Below are positions 8,529 to 17,020 of a stretch of DNA of 64,000 bases, in pieces. The DNA is from Corallibacter vietnamensis (GTDB lineage Bacteria; Bacteroidota; Bacteroidia; Flavobacteriales; Flavobacteriaceae): NCBI RefSeq assembly GCF_039537875.1, contig NZ_BAABBI010000001.1, positions 930,001-994,000 of the forward strand, read 5' to 3'. The notes under the pieces were generated by a model, which was given only the letters and a program-made list of their open reading frames with translations, did not search any database and had not been told where the DNA came from. Every line of letters begins with the position of its first letter. Position 1 is the stretch's first letter. Both the position numbers and the translations under genes were made by a program.

Positions 8529-9464
8529 TTAACAAAATCTAGCTTTAATTTTATCAACGATAGTTTGCGCTAGTTTTTCTTTGCTTTCAACTGTCCAACC
8601 CGCTACATGAGGTGTTAGTAATACATTTTCGGCTTGAATTATGTATTGAAATGCCTCTGGCATATAAGAAGAAAATAGGCTTTCAAAAGAGGCTTTTTCA
8701 TATTCTAAAACGTCTAATCCTGCACCTAAAATTTTACCACTTTTTAAAGCTGAAACCAAATCGGTAGTGACAACACTTTTTCCGCGTGCTGTATTAATGA
8801 GCCAAAATGGTTTTTGAAACCCGTTAATAAAATCAGCATTAACCATATTGAGCGTTAGTGGTGTTTGTGGTGTATGTAAACTTAAAACATCTGCGTTTTC
8901 TTGTAAAGTTTCAAGAGATACTTGTTTGCAATTGTCGTCGCCAACATTAGGTTTTATATCATAGCAAAGAACTTCAACATCAAAACCACGAAGTTTTTTA
9001 GCAAAGGCTTTTCCCATGTTGCCATAACCAATAAGTCCAACGGTTTTGCCATCTAGCTCAATACCTCTGTTGGCTTCACGTAACCATTGACCATGTCGTA
9101 CTTCGTTATCAGCTTTATTGAGCTTGTTGAATAAGGAAAGTAACATTCCTAAAGCGTGTTCGCCAACAGCATTGCGGTTGCCTTCTGGTGCTGAAATTAA
9201 ATAAATGCCTTTGCTTTGGGCATAATCACAATCTATGTTTTCTAAACCAGCACCAACACGACCTATAAACTTTAAGTTTGTGGCAGCATCAAGAAACTGC
9301 TTGTCTATAGTAAAACGACTTCTTATTACAATACCATCATACTCATGAATTTTTGCTTCAATATCAGTTTTTGATGCCGTGTAATCTTCATGATTTGTAA
9401 ATCCTAATGCATTAAGTTGATTAATGAGAAGCTCGTGATTGGTGTCTAGATGTAATATTTGCAT
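8529..9464 (-). CDS. D-isomer-specific 2-hydroxyacid dehydrogenase (SerA-like)
   Basis: The start at 9464 (MQILHLDTNHELLINQL) is preferred over 9521, because the longer N-terminus is translated from a repeat element (see 9503-9586). The 311-residue protein has the NAD-binding Rossmann motif VGLIGYGNMGKAFAKKL (about 140-156), the catalytic Arg region in INTARGKSVV, and the C-terminal His in LTPHVAGWT, which is the Asp/Glu-His pair of the family. It reduces 2-keto acids or oxidises D-2-hydroxyacids; similarity to phosphoglycerate dehydrogenase suggests serine synthesis, but it lacks the ACT domain and no serC is adjacent. Confidence 0.88.
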   Translation of the reverse strand: MQILHLDTNHELLINQLNALGFTNHEDYTASKTDIEAKIHEYDGIVIRSRFTIDKQFLDAATNLKFIGRVGAGLENIDCDYAQSKGIYLISAPEGNRNAVGEHALGMLLSLFNKLNKADNEVRHGQWLREANRGIELDGKTVGLIGYGNMGKAFAKKLRGFDVEVLCYDIKPNVGDDNCKQVSLETLQENADVLSLHTPQTPLTLNMVNADFINGFQKPFWLINTARGKSVVTTDLVSALKSGKILGAGLDVLEYEKASFESLFSSYMPEAFQYIIQAENVLLTPHVAGWTVESKEKLAQTIVDKIKARFC

Positions 9465-9502
9465 AATGAAATGGTTGTTGCTTTGTAAAATTACGAAGTT
9501 TT

Positions 9503-9586
9503 GCGTTAGCGATTGCGCCATTGTTGGAGCTCTTTTTTAAAAAAAAGCGACTGGTAAAAGCGCGACCCAAAAGGGTAACGCCCTAA
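9503..9586. repeat. Bacteroidota interspersed palindromic (REP-like) element
   Basis: The element begins GCGTTAGCGATTG and ends GACCC-aaaa-GGGTAACGCCCTAA, with an inner near-palindrome of T and A runs. These ends match, from memory, an abundant intergenic repeat seen across Flavobacteriaceae (GTTAGCGATTG ... GACCC..GGGTAACGCCC). It abuts the mgtE stop codon exactly and covers the first codons of the longest reading frame of the neighbouring dehydrogenase. Its hairpin may act as the mgtE terminator. Only one copy lies in the window, so the repeat status rests on recall. Confidence 0.6.
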
Positions 9587-11002
9587 TTAAAACCCTAAAA
9601 TAAGTTTAGCTATTAAAAAGTAAATTAAAATACCAAATACATCATTGCTTGTTGTGATAAAAGGACCTGTTGCAACTGCTGGATCGATACCTCGCTTATC
9701 TAAAACAATAGGAATAAATGTTCCTATAAGAGCCGCCATTACAATTACAGATATTAATGCAACACCAATAGTTATAGATACATGATAGGTTGTACCAAAA
9801 CCAAAATGACTAATTACCAGAGCTACACAGGCAATGGCAAGACCGTTTACTAAACCGAGACCAAACTCTTTAAATAGACGTTTTACAATGTTGCCATCTA
9901 TGGTGTCATTGGCAAGACCTTGAACTACAATAGCTGAAGACTGTACACCAACATTTCCGGCTGTTGCTTGTATAAGAGGTATAAAAAGAAGTAATTCAGG
10001 AAATTTAAGCATAGCTTCACTAAAACCACTAATGATACTTGCAGCTCCAATACCTCCAAATACACCTATGAGTAACCAAGGTAAACGGGCTTTGGTAAGT
10101 TTCCAGATGCTATCGTCAGAGTCTACATCTTGAGAGATACCGGCAGCCATTTGGTAATCTTTATCAGCTTCTTCACGAATTACGTCTACAATATCATCAA
10201 TGGTAATACGGCCTAAAAGGGTTTGGTTTTCATCAATGACAGGAATGGCTTCTAGGTCATATTTTTGCATGACTCTTGCAACTTCTTCTGCATCTTCATC
10301 AACGGTAACATAGTCAACACTTTTTATGTAGATATCAGCAATTTTTTGATCGCTTTTAGCAACAATTAAGTCTTTTAAAGAAAGTCTTCCAATAAGTTTG
10401 TCTTGTTTGTCAACCACGTAAATAGAGTGTACGCGTTTTACATCTTTTGCTTGACCGCGAATACGACGTAAACAACCAGCAACAGTCCAGGTTTCATAAA
10501 CTTTTACAAGTTCTTTAGCCATGAGTCCACCAGCTGTATCTTCGTCATAGGCAAGAAGTTCTCTAATTTCTGCTTTATGTTCTTCGTCTTCAATTTGAGA
10601 GATTACTTCTAGCTGTCGTTCTTCAGAGAGTTCTGCAATAATATCAGCAGCATCATCAGTGTCTAATTCCTCAACTTCTTCAGCAATTTCTTTAGAAGAT
10701 AATTGGTCTAATACTTTTTCACGATTGTCTTCATCAAGCTCCATTAAGATGTCTGAAGTGGTTTCAGAATCTAATAACTTTATGACATAAATGGCTTCGT
10801 CTAGATTTAATTCATCTAGAATTTCGGCGACATCAGCATAATGAAAATCACTTAAAAACTTGCGGAGTTCTTTATCGTTTTGTTCTTCGATAAGAAGCTC
10901 TACGGATTCTATAAGCTCATCTGTGAGTTCAAATTGTATGTTTTCTTTTTCTTCAGACAAATTGAATGTTTTTTTTAGAGAATTATGAATTATCGTTTTC
11001 AA
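9587..11002 (-). CDS. mgtE: Magnesium transporter MgtE
   Basis: The 471-residue protein has the full MgtE layout. An acidic helical N-domain (about 25-145, rich in EILDELNLDEA-type repeats) is followed by two CBS domains (about 150-275: MAKELVKVYETWTVAG and IKSVDYVTVDEDAEEV). A five-helix membrane domain (about 300-470) contains FIPLIQATAGNVGVQSSAIVVQG and ends with DPAVATGPFITTSNDVFGILIYF, the conserved Mg2+ pore segment. The cytosolic domains sense Mg2+ and gate the pore. The start overlaps rsmA by 20 bp, implying cotranscription. The first ~15 residues echo a stretch of RsmA (see findings). Confidence 0.94.
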   Translation of the reverse strand: MKTIIHNSLKKTFNLSEEKENIQFELTDELIESVELLIEEQNDKELRKFLSDFHYADVAEILDELNLDEAIYVIKLLDSETTSDILMELDEDNREKVLDQLSSKEIAEEVEELDTDDAADIIAELSEERQLEVISQIEDEEHKAEIRELLAYDEDTAGGLMAKELVKVYETWTVAGCLRRIRGQAKDVKRVHSIYVVDKQDKLIGRLSLKDLIVAKSDQKIADIYIKSVDYVTVDEDAEEVARVMQKYDLEAIPVIDENQTLLGRITIDDIVDVIREEADKDYQMAAGISQDVDSDDSIWKLTKARLPWLLIGVFGGIGAASIISGFSEAMLKFPELLLFIPLIQATAGNVGVQSSAIVVQGLANDTIDGNIVKRLFKEFGLGLVNGLAIACVALVISHFGFGTTYHVSITIGVALISVIVMAALIGTFIPIVLDKRGIDPAVATGPFITTSNDVFGILIYFLIAKLILGF

Positions 11003-11759
11003 TTAATTGTGTAAGCATGATAAAATCGCTAACATTTAATTGCTCTGGGCGTTTGCCAAATATAGCATTTGCTTTTAAATTATCTGACAAATTGAATGTT
11101 TTTAAACTGTTACGAAGTGTTTTTCGGCGTTGTTGAAATCCTTGTTTTACAACCTTGAAAAATAAGGTTTCGTCACATGGTAAGGTGTAGTTTTCTTTTC
11201 TTGTTAATAAAAGCACACCTGAATCTACTTTTGGTGGCGGATTAAACACCGAAGGTGGAACTGTAAATAAATATTCGGCATGGTAAAATGCTTGTGTTAA
11301 AACAGATAAAATACCATATACTTTACTGCCTTCTTTAGAGCAAATACGTTGCGCAACTTCTTTTTGAAACATCCCTGAAAACTCTGGAATTTGGTCGCGC
11401 ATTTCTAAAGTTTTGAATACAATTTGCGATGAAATATTGTAAGGGTAATTACCTATGATAGCAAAAGGCTGCTCGCCAAAAACTTTTGTGATATCGTATT
11501 TTAAAAAGTCTTGCTCTATAACTCTATTAGCAAGATTTAGGTAATTGGCTTTAAGGTATTCAACCGATTCTGTGTCAATTTCAATAACGTGGGTTGTGAT
11601 GTCTTTTTTGAGCAAATATTTAGTAAGCACACCCATTCCTGGGCCAATTTCTAAAACATGTTTATAACCTTTAAGCGATAAGCTATCGGCAATTTTTTCA
11701 GCAATAGATTCATCGGTTAAAAAGTGTTGTCCTAAATGTTTTTTTGCTTTTACAGACAT
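10983..11759 (-). CDS. rsmA: 16S rRNA dimethyladenosine transferase (KsgA)
   Basis: The 258-residue SAM-dependent methyltransferase dimethylates two adjacent adenines near the 3' end of 16S rRNA during small-subunit assembly. Visible are LGQHFLTDESI (9-19), the SAM motif I EIGPGMG (37-43), and the adenine-methylating NYPY (103-106). The C-terminal helical domain includes QQRRKTLRNSL. Its length is normal. It is 5 bp downstream of the DUF4286 gene and overlaps mgtE, so the order DUF4286-rsmA-mgtE is probably one transcript. Confidence 0.96.
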   Translation of the reverse strand: MSVKAKKHLGQHFLTDESIAEKIADSLSLKGYKHVLEIGPGMGVLTKYLLKKDITTHVIEIDTESVEYLKANYLNLANRVIEQDFLKYDITKVFGEQPFAIIGNYPYNISSQIVFKTLEMRDQIPEFSGMFQKEVAQRICSKEGSKVYGILSVLTQAFYHAEYLFTVPPSVFNPPPKVDSGVLLLTRKENYTLPCDETLFFKVVKQGFQQRRKTLRNSLKTFNLSDNLKANAIFGKRPEQLNVSDFIMLTQLIENDNS

Positions 11760-11764
11760 TGTTG

Positions 11765-12088
11765 TTAGTTAAAAGTTACTGAAAATTCATCAACTATTTC
11801 TAGTTCGGTTCTAAATGCAAGCATTTTGTCTGCAAATCGTTTTAGTCCGTCTTGTCGTAAAGCATCAGCATGGTTTTTATAATAAGCATCTAAATCTTCA
11901 CGAGATTTTGCTCTATATTGAATAGAGTAGGTTAAGCCACCCATTTCTTCTTCTACTAAAACACGAGTTAATTTAGCTTCGGAAAAATGACCTGTTGCTA
12001 ACACTAATGGAATATGGTTTTTTATCCAGTTTAACCATTCGTTATGAATGCTGTCATCTATGTTTGCAGTTACGTTGTAAATAATCAT
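11765..12088 (-). CDS. DUF4286 family protein
   Basis: A 107-residue cytosolic protein with the dimeric alpha-beta barrel look of DUF4286 (MIIYNVTANIDDSIHNEWLNW at the start, TYSIQYRAKSREDLDAYY in the middle). In Flavobacteriaceae this family is commonly found directly upstream of rsmA, as here (5-bp gap). No catalytic residues are recognisable and the function is not known. Confidence 0.8.
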   Translation of the reverse strand: MIIYNVTANIDDSIHNEWLNWIKNHIPLVLATGHFSEAKLTRVLVEEEMGGLTYSIQYRAKSREDLDAYYKNHADALRQDGLKRFADKMLAFRTELEIVDEFSVTFN

Positions 12089-12132
12089 TTTTTAAGCACA
12101 TTAATGTTTTATGGCTCAAAAATACAATTATA

Positions 12133-13911
12133 CTAGTTAATAGCATCACCGCGAAGCATTCTAAATTTTTTTCGTGCTTCAACAAAATAAATACTGTCTT
12201 GATGATTAAAGATTATTTGCTCGTAATTTTCTTTGGCTTTTTCTGGATTGCTTAAGATATTGTTATAAAGTTCAGCAAGATAATAGTAGGCATCATCAGC
12301 AAGAATATCATCTTTAAAATTTGTGATGATAGCCTGGTAGTTTTTTATGGCTTTGTCGTATTGTTTGTTTTTTTCAAAAAGTTGGGCTTGTTTAAATAAT
12401 GCTTGGTCTTCTATTGTTTTGCCTTTGTGCTGTGTTAAAATTTCCTCTAATAAGATAATGGCTTCTTGTGGTTTGTTTTGAAAATCCATTAAATCTGCTT
12501 TTGCATAGAGTTTAAGCCCTAACTGTGTTGAGTCTTCGTATTTGTTATCTGTAATTAGCAACATTAAGTCTAGTGCATCATTTGCAATAAGCTGCGATGT
12601 TGATGCTTTTAAGACTTTAAGTTGAGATTCTGCCCATTTAAAATCGCCCTTAAAAAAACTTGTTCTTGCAACTTTATATCTTGCTTCTTGAGAAATAGTA
12701 CTGTTTTTTGAGCTACGCTGTATTTGTGTGTAATAAATTAAAGCTTCATTAAATTTTTCTTGAAGGACTAATATGTCTGCAAGTTCTATTTTTACTTGGG
12801 CTTCTTGAATTACTGTAAGTTGCAGTTGTAAGGTTTCTTTTAGAAATGTTGTTGCTTCTTTAGGTAGATGTTTGTTAAATGCTAAAAAATGAGCGTAAGC
12901 TATTTGCAGTTGTAAAGTTTGAGAAAACTTACCGTAGGTTTTGAATAGGTTTTGGTATTTAGTATCAATAGCATCTAAATCTTTTAAAGTTGCTAGCTGT
13001 GTTTCAATTTGTAATAAGTTATAATGCGCGTTTAGTTTTGTGTTTAGCTCTTGTGCTGTTTCAGATAAATAGGTGTAAATATCTTGAGCAATGTCATAGT
13101 TTTTATCGTTTAGAGCTACTAAAGCCAGCTCGTTTATTCTGTCAAGAGATTCAGGCTGCCTGCTAAAAATAGCTTTTTCTTGAACAAATGCTTTGTTATA
13201 ATCTTTCTGTTGAATAAACAACCAGCTTAACATTTCATTCCAAAGTAGTTTAGGTTCTTCTTGAATTTTTTTTAGAAGAATTTTACGAAGCATAATATTG
13301 TTTTCGTTTTCGCTATTCTCACTAATAAATTCATTAAAAGCTCTTTTTATAGAGTTTATATAAGTTTCATTTTCATTAATTTCTACAAATTCCAGATAGC
13401 TTTTAAACATTTTTTCAATATGTCCTTGCTCACCATAAATTCTGGCAAGTTGAAGTTTGAAATTAGGGTTAGGACTTAATTCTAATCCTTTTTCATAAAC
13501 TTGAATAGCTTGTTCAAGTAGCGAGTGGTCTTCAAAAGTACGACCTATAGTGTAAGCGTAATTGGGGTTTTGGTTTATAAAATCTATCGCTTTATTAAAG
13601 TTTACATTGGCTGAAATGGTATCGTTTTTAAGCTTAAAATTATATCCTAATTCTACAAATAGTCTAGGGTCTTTAACTTTTGTTAAGCGCTCTTGAAGTA
13701 AATTTTCAACCGTATTATAATGTTCTAGTTGTTGATGAGACTTTATTAGCTGGATAAAATAATTGCTGTTAGGATTCTTTTTGTATAGCTTTTGATAGGA
13801 GAGAAGTGCTTTTTCAAATTCTCCGTTTTTATAATATTCTTTAGCTTCAAGGTCTTCTTGTGAAAAGGCATTAAAACTTAAAAGAAAGCATAAAAAAACA
13901 ACTAGTCTCAT
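12133..13911 (-). CDS. Exported TPR-repeat protein
   Basis: The 592-residue protein has a signal peptide (MRLVVFLCFLLSFNAFSQ), then TPR units over nearly its whole length. Clear repeats occur near residues 20-50, 85-115, 120-150, 345-400 and 490-575 (FEKNKQYDKAIKNYQAII and DDAYYYLAELYNNI). The C-terminal units resemble the outer-membrane-assembly or Tol-associated TPR proteins (YbgF/BamD style), so a periplasmic scaffold role is plausible but not shown. The gene stands 45 bp upstream of DUF4286 on the same strand. Confidence 0.8.
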   Translation of the reverse strand: MRLVVFLCFLLSFNAFSQEDLEAKEYYKNGEFEKALLSYQKLYKKNPNSNYFIQLIKSHQQLEHYNTVENLLQERLTKVKDPRLFVELGYNFKLKNDTISANVNFNKAIDFINQNPNYAYTIGRTFEDHSLLEQAIQVYEKGLELSPNPNFKLQLARIYGEQGHIEKMFKSYLEFVEINENETYINSIKRAFNEFISENSENENNIMLRKILLKKIQEEPKLLWNEMLSWLFIQQKDYNKAFVQEKAIFSRQPESLDRINELALVALNDKNYDIAQDIYTYLSETAQELNTKLNAHYNLLQIETQLATLKDLDAIDTKYQNLFKTYGKFSQTLQLQIAYAHFLAFNKHLPKEATTFLKETLQLQLTVIQEAQVKIELADILVLQEKFNEALIYYTQIQRSSKNSTISQEARYKVARTSFFKGDFKWAESQLKVLKASTSQLIANDALDLMLLITDNKYEDSTQLGLKLYAKADLMDFQNKPQEAIILLEEILTQHKGKTIEDQALFKQAQLFEKNKQYDKAIKNYQAIITNFKDDILADDAYYYLAELYNNILSNPEKAKENYEQIIFNHQDSIYFVEARKKFRMLRGDAIN

Positions 13912-13973
13912 ATTTTAACTTTGTGTAAATATAGCAAATGCTATGGGTAGAAAATGTAAATGTTATTATAAAA

Positions 13974-14002
13974 AAAATGCCTGAATTAATATTCAGGCAT
14001 TT
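13974..14002 (-). terminator. Rho-independent terminator of the small-peptide unit
   Basis: Read on the minus strand, ATGCCTGAAT / ATTCAGGCAT forms a tight hairpin followed by eight T. It lies 75 bp downstream of the small reading frame at 14077-14205 and upstream of the TPR gene, which makes the stretch between this and the serS terminator a separate short transcript. Confidence 0.75.
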
Positions 14003-14076
14003 TGCCAATCAAAATAAATGTGCTATTAATCACTGTTAAGTTAAAACATGATTCAATTACTCGATTGGGACTATTT

Positions 14077-14205
14077 TTATTTTATAACTTCTGTAGTAGA
14101 TAAGGCATTGCTTTTAGTTTCGTTTTTGTCTAAATCAGAAAAAAGCACGATGCTTGCTACAGTAATTACGGTTATTAATAGAAAAATTCGTTTCAGATTT
14201 TTCAA
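14077..14205 (-). CDS. Probable 42-residue single-TM peptide (TTG start)
   Basis: The frame reads MKNLKRIFLLITVITVASIV followed by LFSDLDKNETKSNALSTTEVIK, using a TTG start at 14205. The Lys/Arg-rich N-terminus, 17-residue hydrophobic core and polar C-terminus are those of a small membrane peptide or an exported peptide. It fills the 438-bp space between aminoacyl-tRNA synthetase gene serS and the TPR gene, bounded on both sides by strong minus-strand terminators, so the space looks like its own transcript. A plus-strand frame of 85 codons at 14048-14305 covers the same DNA but is Lys/Phe/Asn-rich low-complexity and unlikely to be real. There is no known family. Confidence 0.4.
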   Translation of the reverse strand: MKNLKRIFLLITVITVASIVLFSDLDKNETKSNALSTTEVIK

Positions 14206-14265
14206 TGTTAGATTTCATTTTAGATTTGGTATAACGAACTTCAAAAAAAATATTTATAAAAAAAA

Positions 14266-14311
14266 GAAAAACGCTAAAAATTCGTTAAACAACGTTAATT
14301 TTTAGCGTTTT
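14266..14311 (-). terminator. serS terminator
   Basis: A perfect 15-bp inverted repeat (AAAACGCTAAAAATT / AATTTTTAGCGTTTT) with a 14-base loop is followed on the minus strand by TTTTTCTTTTTTTT, 39 bp past the serS stop. Confidence 0.85.
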
Positions 14312-14349
14312 ATCGATAAAACAAGAATAATATTACAGAAGTAATAATC

Positions 14350-15621
14350 TTAATCTATCATATCAAATCCTGTATAAGGAATTAAAACTTCAGGAACTTT
14401 TATACCATCTTTTGTTTGGTAATTTTCTAATATTCCGGCAAGCACTCTTGGTAGTGCCAATGAGCTACCATTTAGTGTATGTGCTAATTCGTTTTTACCT
14501 TCACTGTTTTTGAATCGTAATTTTAAACGATTTGCTTGAAAGGTTTCAAAGTTTGATACTGAAGAAATTTCTAACCAACGGTCTTGTGCGGTTGAAAATA
14601 CTTCAAAGTCATAAGTTAATGCAGATGTAAACCCTAAATCTCCACCACAAAGACGTAAAATTCTATATGGAAGCTTTAATTCGTTTAATATCTCTTTTAC
14701 ATGAGAAACCATACCATCTAACGCTTTGTAAGAATTATCAGGGTGCTCAACACGTAAAATTTCAACTTTATCAAATTGATGTAAACGATTTAATCCGCGA
14801 ACATGAGCGCCATAACTACCTGCTTCACGACGAAAACATGGTGTATAACCTGTAATACCAATTGGTAAATCACTCTCGTTAAGTAGTGTGTCTCTGAAAA
14901 GGTTGGTTCCAGGAACTTCAGCAGTTGGAATTAAATATAAGTTATCACCAGTAACGTGATACATTTGTCCTTCTTTATCAGGTAATTGTCCGGTGCCATA
15001 TCCAGAAGCTTCATTCACTAAATGTGGTAACTGGTACTCGGTATAACCTGCAGCTGTGTTTTTATCTAAAAAGTAAGCAATAAGTGCACGTTGTAATCTT
15101 GCACCTTTGCCTTTGTATACAGGAAATCCTGCTCCAGTAATTTTATTACCTAATTCAAAATCGATAATATCATACTTTTTAGCTAATTCCCAATGTGGTA
15201 ATGCACCATCAACAAGTGTTGGAATGTCACCTTCTCTAAAAATCTCTTCGTTGTCTTCGTCTGTATTACCAGCTGGAACAGATTCATGAGGTACATTAGG
15301 TAATTGGTATAATAAATGACTTAATGCTTCGGCTTTATCATTTAAAGCTTGTTCAAGTTGTTTAGTCTCTTCTTTTATTTGCGTTGTTTTCTCCTTTAAA
15401 GCATTTGCTTCTTGTGCTTTTCCGGATTTGAACAAATTTCCTATTTCTTTGGAGATGCTGTTAGATTCTGCTTTAAGGGTGTCTAACTGTGTTTGAAGAT
15501 TACGTCTGTCTTCATCTAAAGTAATCACGTCGTTGATAGACTGTGTTGCATCAATATTTCGTTTTGCTAAACGCTCAATAACCAATGCTTTGTTTTCTCT
15601 AATAAAAGGAATTTGTAACAT
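14350..15621 (-). CDS. serS: Seryl-tRNA synthetase
   Basis: The 423-residue class II enzyme charges tRNA-Ser with serine in the cytosol. The N-terminal ~110 residues are the charged antiparallel coiled coil that grips the tRNA long arm (LDEDRRNLQTQLDTLKAE onward). The catalytic core has TAEVPGTNL (Ser-binding loop), motif 2 FRREAGSYGAHVRGLNRLHQ, and motif 3 in LALPRVLAGILENYQ. The length is typical. A CAAATTTA on the plus strand at 15642-15649 reads TAAATTTG on the coding strand and may be its -7 element, but no -33 element is seen. Confidence 0.96.
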   Translation of the reverse strand: MLQIPFIRENKALVIERLAKRNIDATQSINDVITLDEDRRNLQTQLDTLKAESNSISKEIGNLFKSGKAQEANALKEKTTQIKEETKQLEQALNDKAEALSHLLYQLPNVPHESVPAGNTDEDNEEIFREGDIPTLVDGALPHWELAKKYDIIDFELGNKITGAGFPVYKGKGARLQRALIAYFLDKNTAAGYTEYQLPHLVNEASGYGTGQLPDKEGQMYHVTGDNLYLIPTAEVPGTNLFRDTLLNESDLPIGITGYTPCFRREAGSYGAHVRGLNRLHQFDKVEILRVEHPDNSYKALDGMVSHVKEILNELKLPYRILRLCGGDLGFTSALTYDFEVFSTAQDRWLEISSVSNFETFQANRLKLRFKNSEGKNELAHTLNGSSLALPRVLAGILENYQTKDGIKVPEVLIPYTGFDMID

Positions 15622-15685
15622 ACGTTTAAAAATTTAAGCGACAAATTTAAACAATTACAAAGAGATATAATCTTTAAAAAAGGGT

Positions 15686-17020
15686 TTAATTAGATGTTTT
15701 TTCTTCTAAACTTGACGGTAAAAGCCACGGACTATGCTTAAAAGTAAGCCATTTTTGTGCAGCAAGATCTACTTTAGGATCTGTTAGTGATTTGTAAGGT
15801 CTTCCGTTTACACTAATTTTTGAATCTACATATACAGAAATATCGTCTCCTTTTTTTGCATATTCTTTTTTTAAGTGTTGGGCAAACTGCCAAATTACAT
15901 CAGGTTTTGCACTAGCTAGTCGTTGTTGTTTTTTTGTAAGATAGTCATCTAGGTTTACTAGTGTAGCTTCTTGAGTTTCTTTATTTACAATCTTGTAGGT
16001 AGCAATACCATGCTTAGTACGTAACATCATGCGCCAAGACATTCTGTGGCCTTCTTCTGTCCATAAAACATTATCTTTTATAAAATGATGTCTTAATGGT
16101 AGCCCTATTTGAATGATGAAATATATGGTGCCAATAATAATTAAAGGCTTTTTGTATGCAGGTATTATTACTTCGCCTTTATTATAAAACGGTTTCTTTT
16201 TCAAAAAAATGTTTCTCACAGTTTTTGGTTCAAAAAAGAATAAGGCAAAGGCAAGTGATAGGTAAGGGAAAATACCAACTTGAAAAACAATAGAGTTGAA
16301 TAGGTGAAAGAAAATAGATGCATAAAAAGCCCATTTTCTTGTAGGTTTAAAAAGCAATAAAGGAATTATAAGTCCGTCAAAAAGAATACCGCCATAAGCC
16401 AAAAAGTATCGTAGCCAGGTTTGTTGTAAAAAATCGCCTATAAGGTAATAGTTTTGTTTGCTTCTCATAAGAAGCTCCATGACGGTGCCGTCAAGCCAAT
16501 CTGGATATATTTTTGCAATTGAGCCGAAGGTGTAAACAATAAACATTTGTATGATAAACAATAAGCTACACCAATATGGCATAGATATGCTTTTTATGCT
16601 TGGGTTTTGTTTGGCATCAATAGAAAAATATTTATTTGCAGGTTGAAAAACCATGATAGTACTTAAAAAAATCAGTAAATAATAATGATTGTTATAAGAT
16701 GATTTCTGCATAAGATAGGTGCCAAGCCACATAAGCGTAAACATAATGGTGCTCATTCTGTATTTGTAGCCAAGCATAATAAGAAAACCAAAAACACCCA
16801 TTACAAGGTAATAAGCATACATCCAATTTTCAGGTAATGGTTGTAGCCATTCAAAACCAATAAAAGAAAATGTAAATTGAGGATCTATTAATGTGCGTTT
16901 TACCCAACCAGTTGCTATGGCTCCAACCGATTCTAAAAAACATAATAACCCAAAAATTACCCTGAAAATAATTAGAGGGCTATTGTCTATATGTTTAAAT
17001 AACACATTATTTAGGTTCAT
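15686..17020 (-). CDS. HTTM (vitamin K-dependent gamma-carboxylase-like) membrane protein
   Basis: The 444-residue protein has about eight hydrophobic segments in the first 300 residues, with conserved HTTM features: FRVIFGLLCFLESV at the start, a KSSYNNHYYLLIFLS segment, and FHLFNSIVFQVGIFPYLSLAFALFFF. A soluble C-terminal region follows (LRHHFIKDNVLWTEEGHRMSWRMMLR), which resembles the gamma-glutamyl carboxylase family. The animal enzyme uses vitamin K hydroquinone to carboxylate Glu; the bacterial substrate is unknown. It overlaps ribF by 14 bp and is cotranscribed with it, though no flavin link is evident. Confidence 0.82.
   Translation of the reverse strand: MNLNNVLFKHIDNSPLIIFRVIFGLLCFLESVGAIATGWVKRTLIDPQFTFSFIGFEWLQPLPENWMYAYYLVMGVFGFLIMLGYKYRMSTIMFTLMWLGTYLMQKSSYNNHYYLLIFLSTIMVFQPANKYFSIDAKQNPSIKSISMPYWCSLLFIIQMFIVYTFGSIAKIYPDWLDGTVMELLMRSKQNYYLIGDFLQQTWLRYFLAYGGILFDGLIIPLLLFKPTRKWAFYASIFFHLFNSIVFQVGIFPYLSLAFALFFFEPKTVRNIFLKKKPFYNKGEVIIPAYKKPLIIIGTIYFIIQIGLPLRHHFIKDNVLWTEEGHRMSWRMMLRTKHGIATYKIVNKETQEATLVNLDDYLTKKQQRLASAKPDVIWQFAQHLKKEYAKKGDDISVYVDSKISVNGRPYKSLTDPKVDLAAQKWLTFKHSPWLLPSSLEEKTSN

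Noticed and set aside
14048..14305. Plus-strand 85-codon frame opposite the small peptide
   Set aside because: Low-complexity Lys/Phe/Asn composition, runs through the serS terminator hairpin, and no family; the minus-strand frame fits better.
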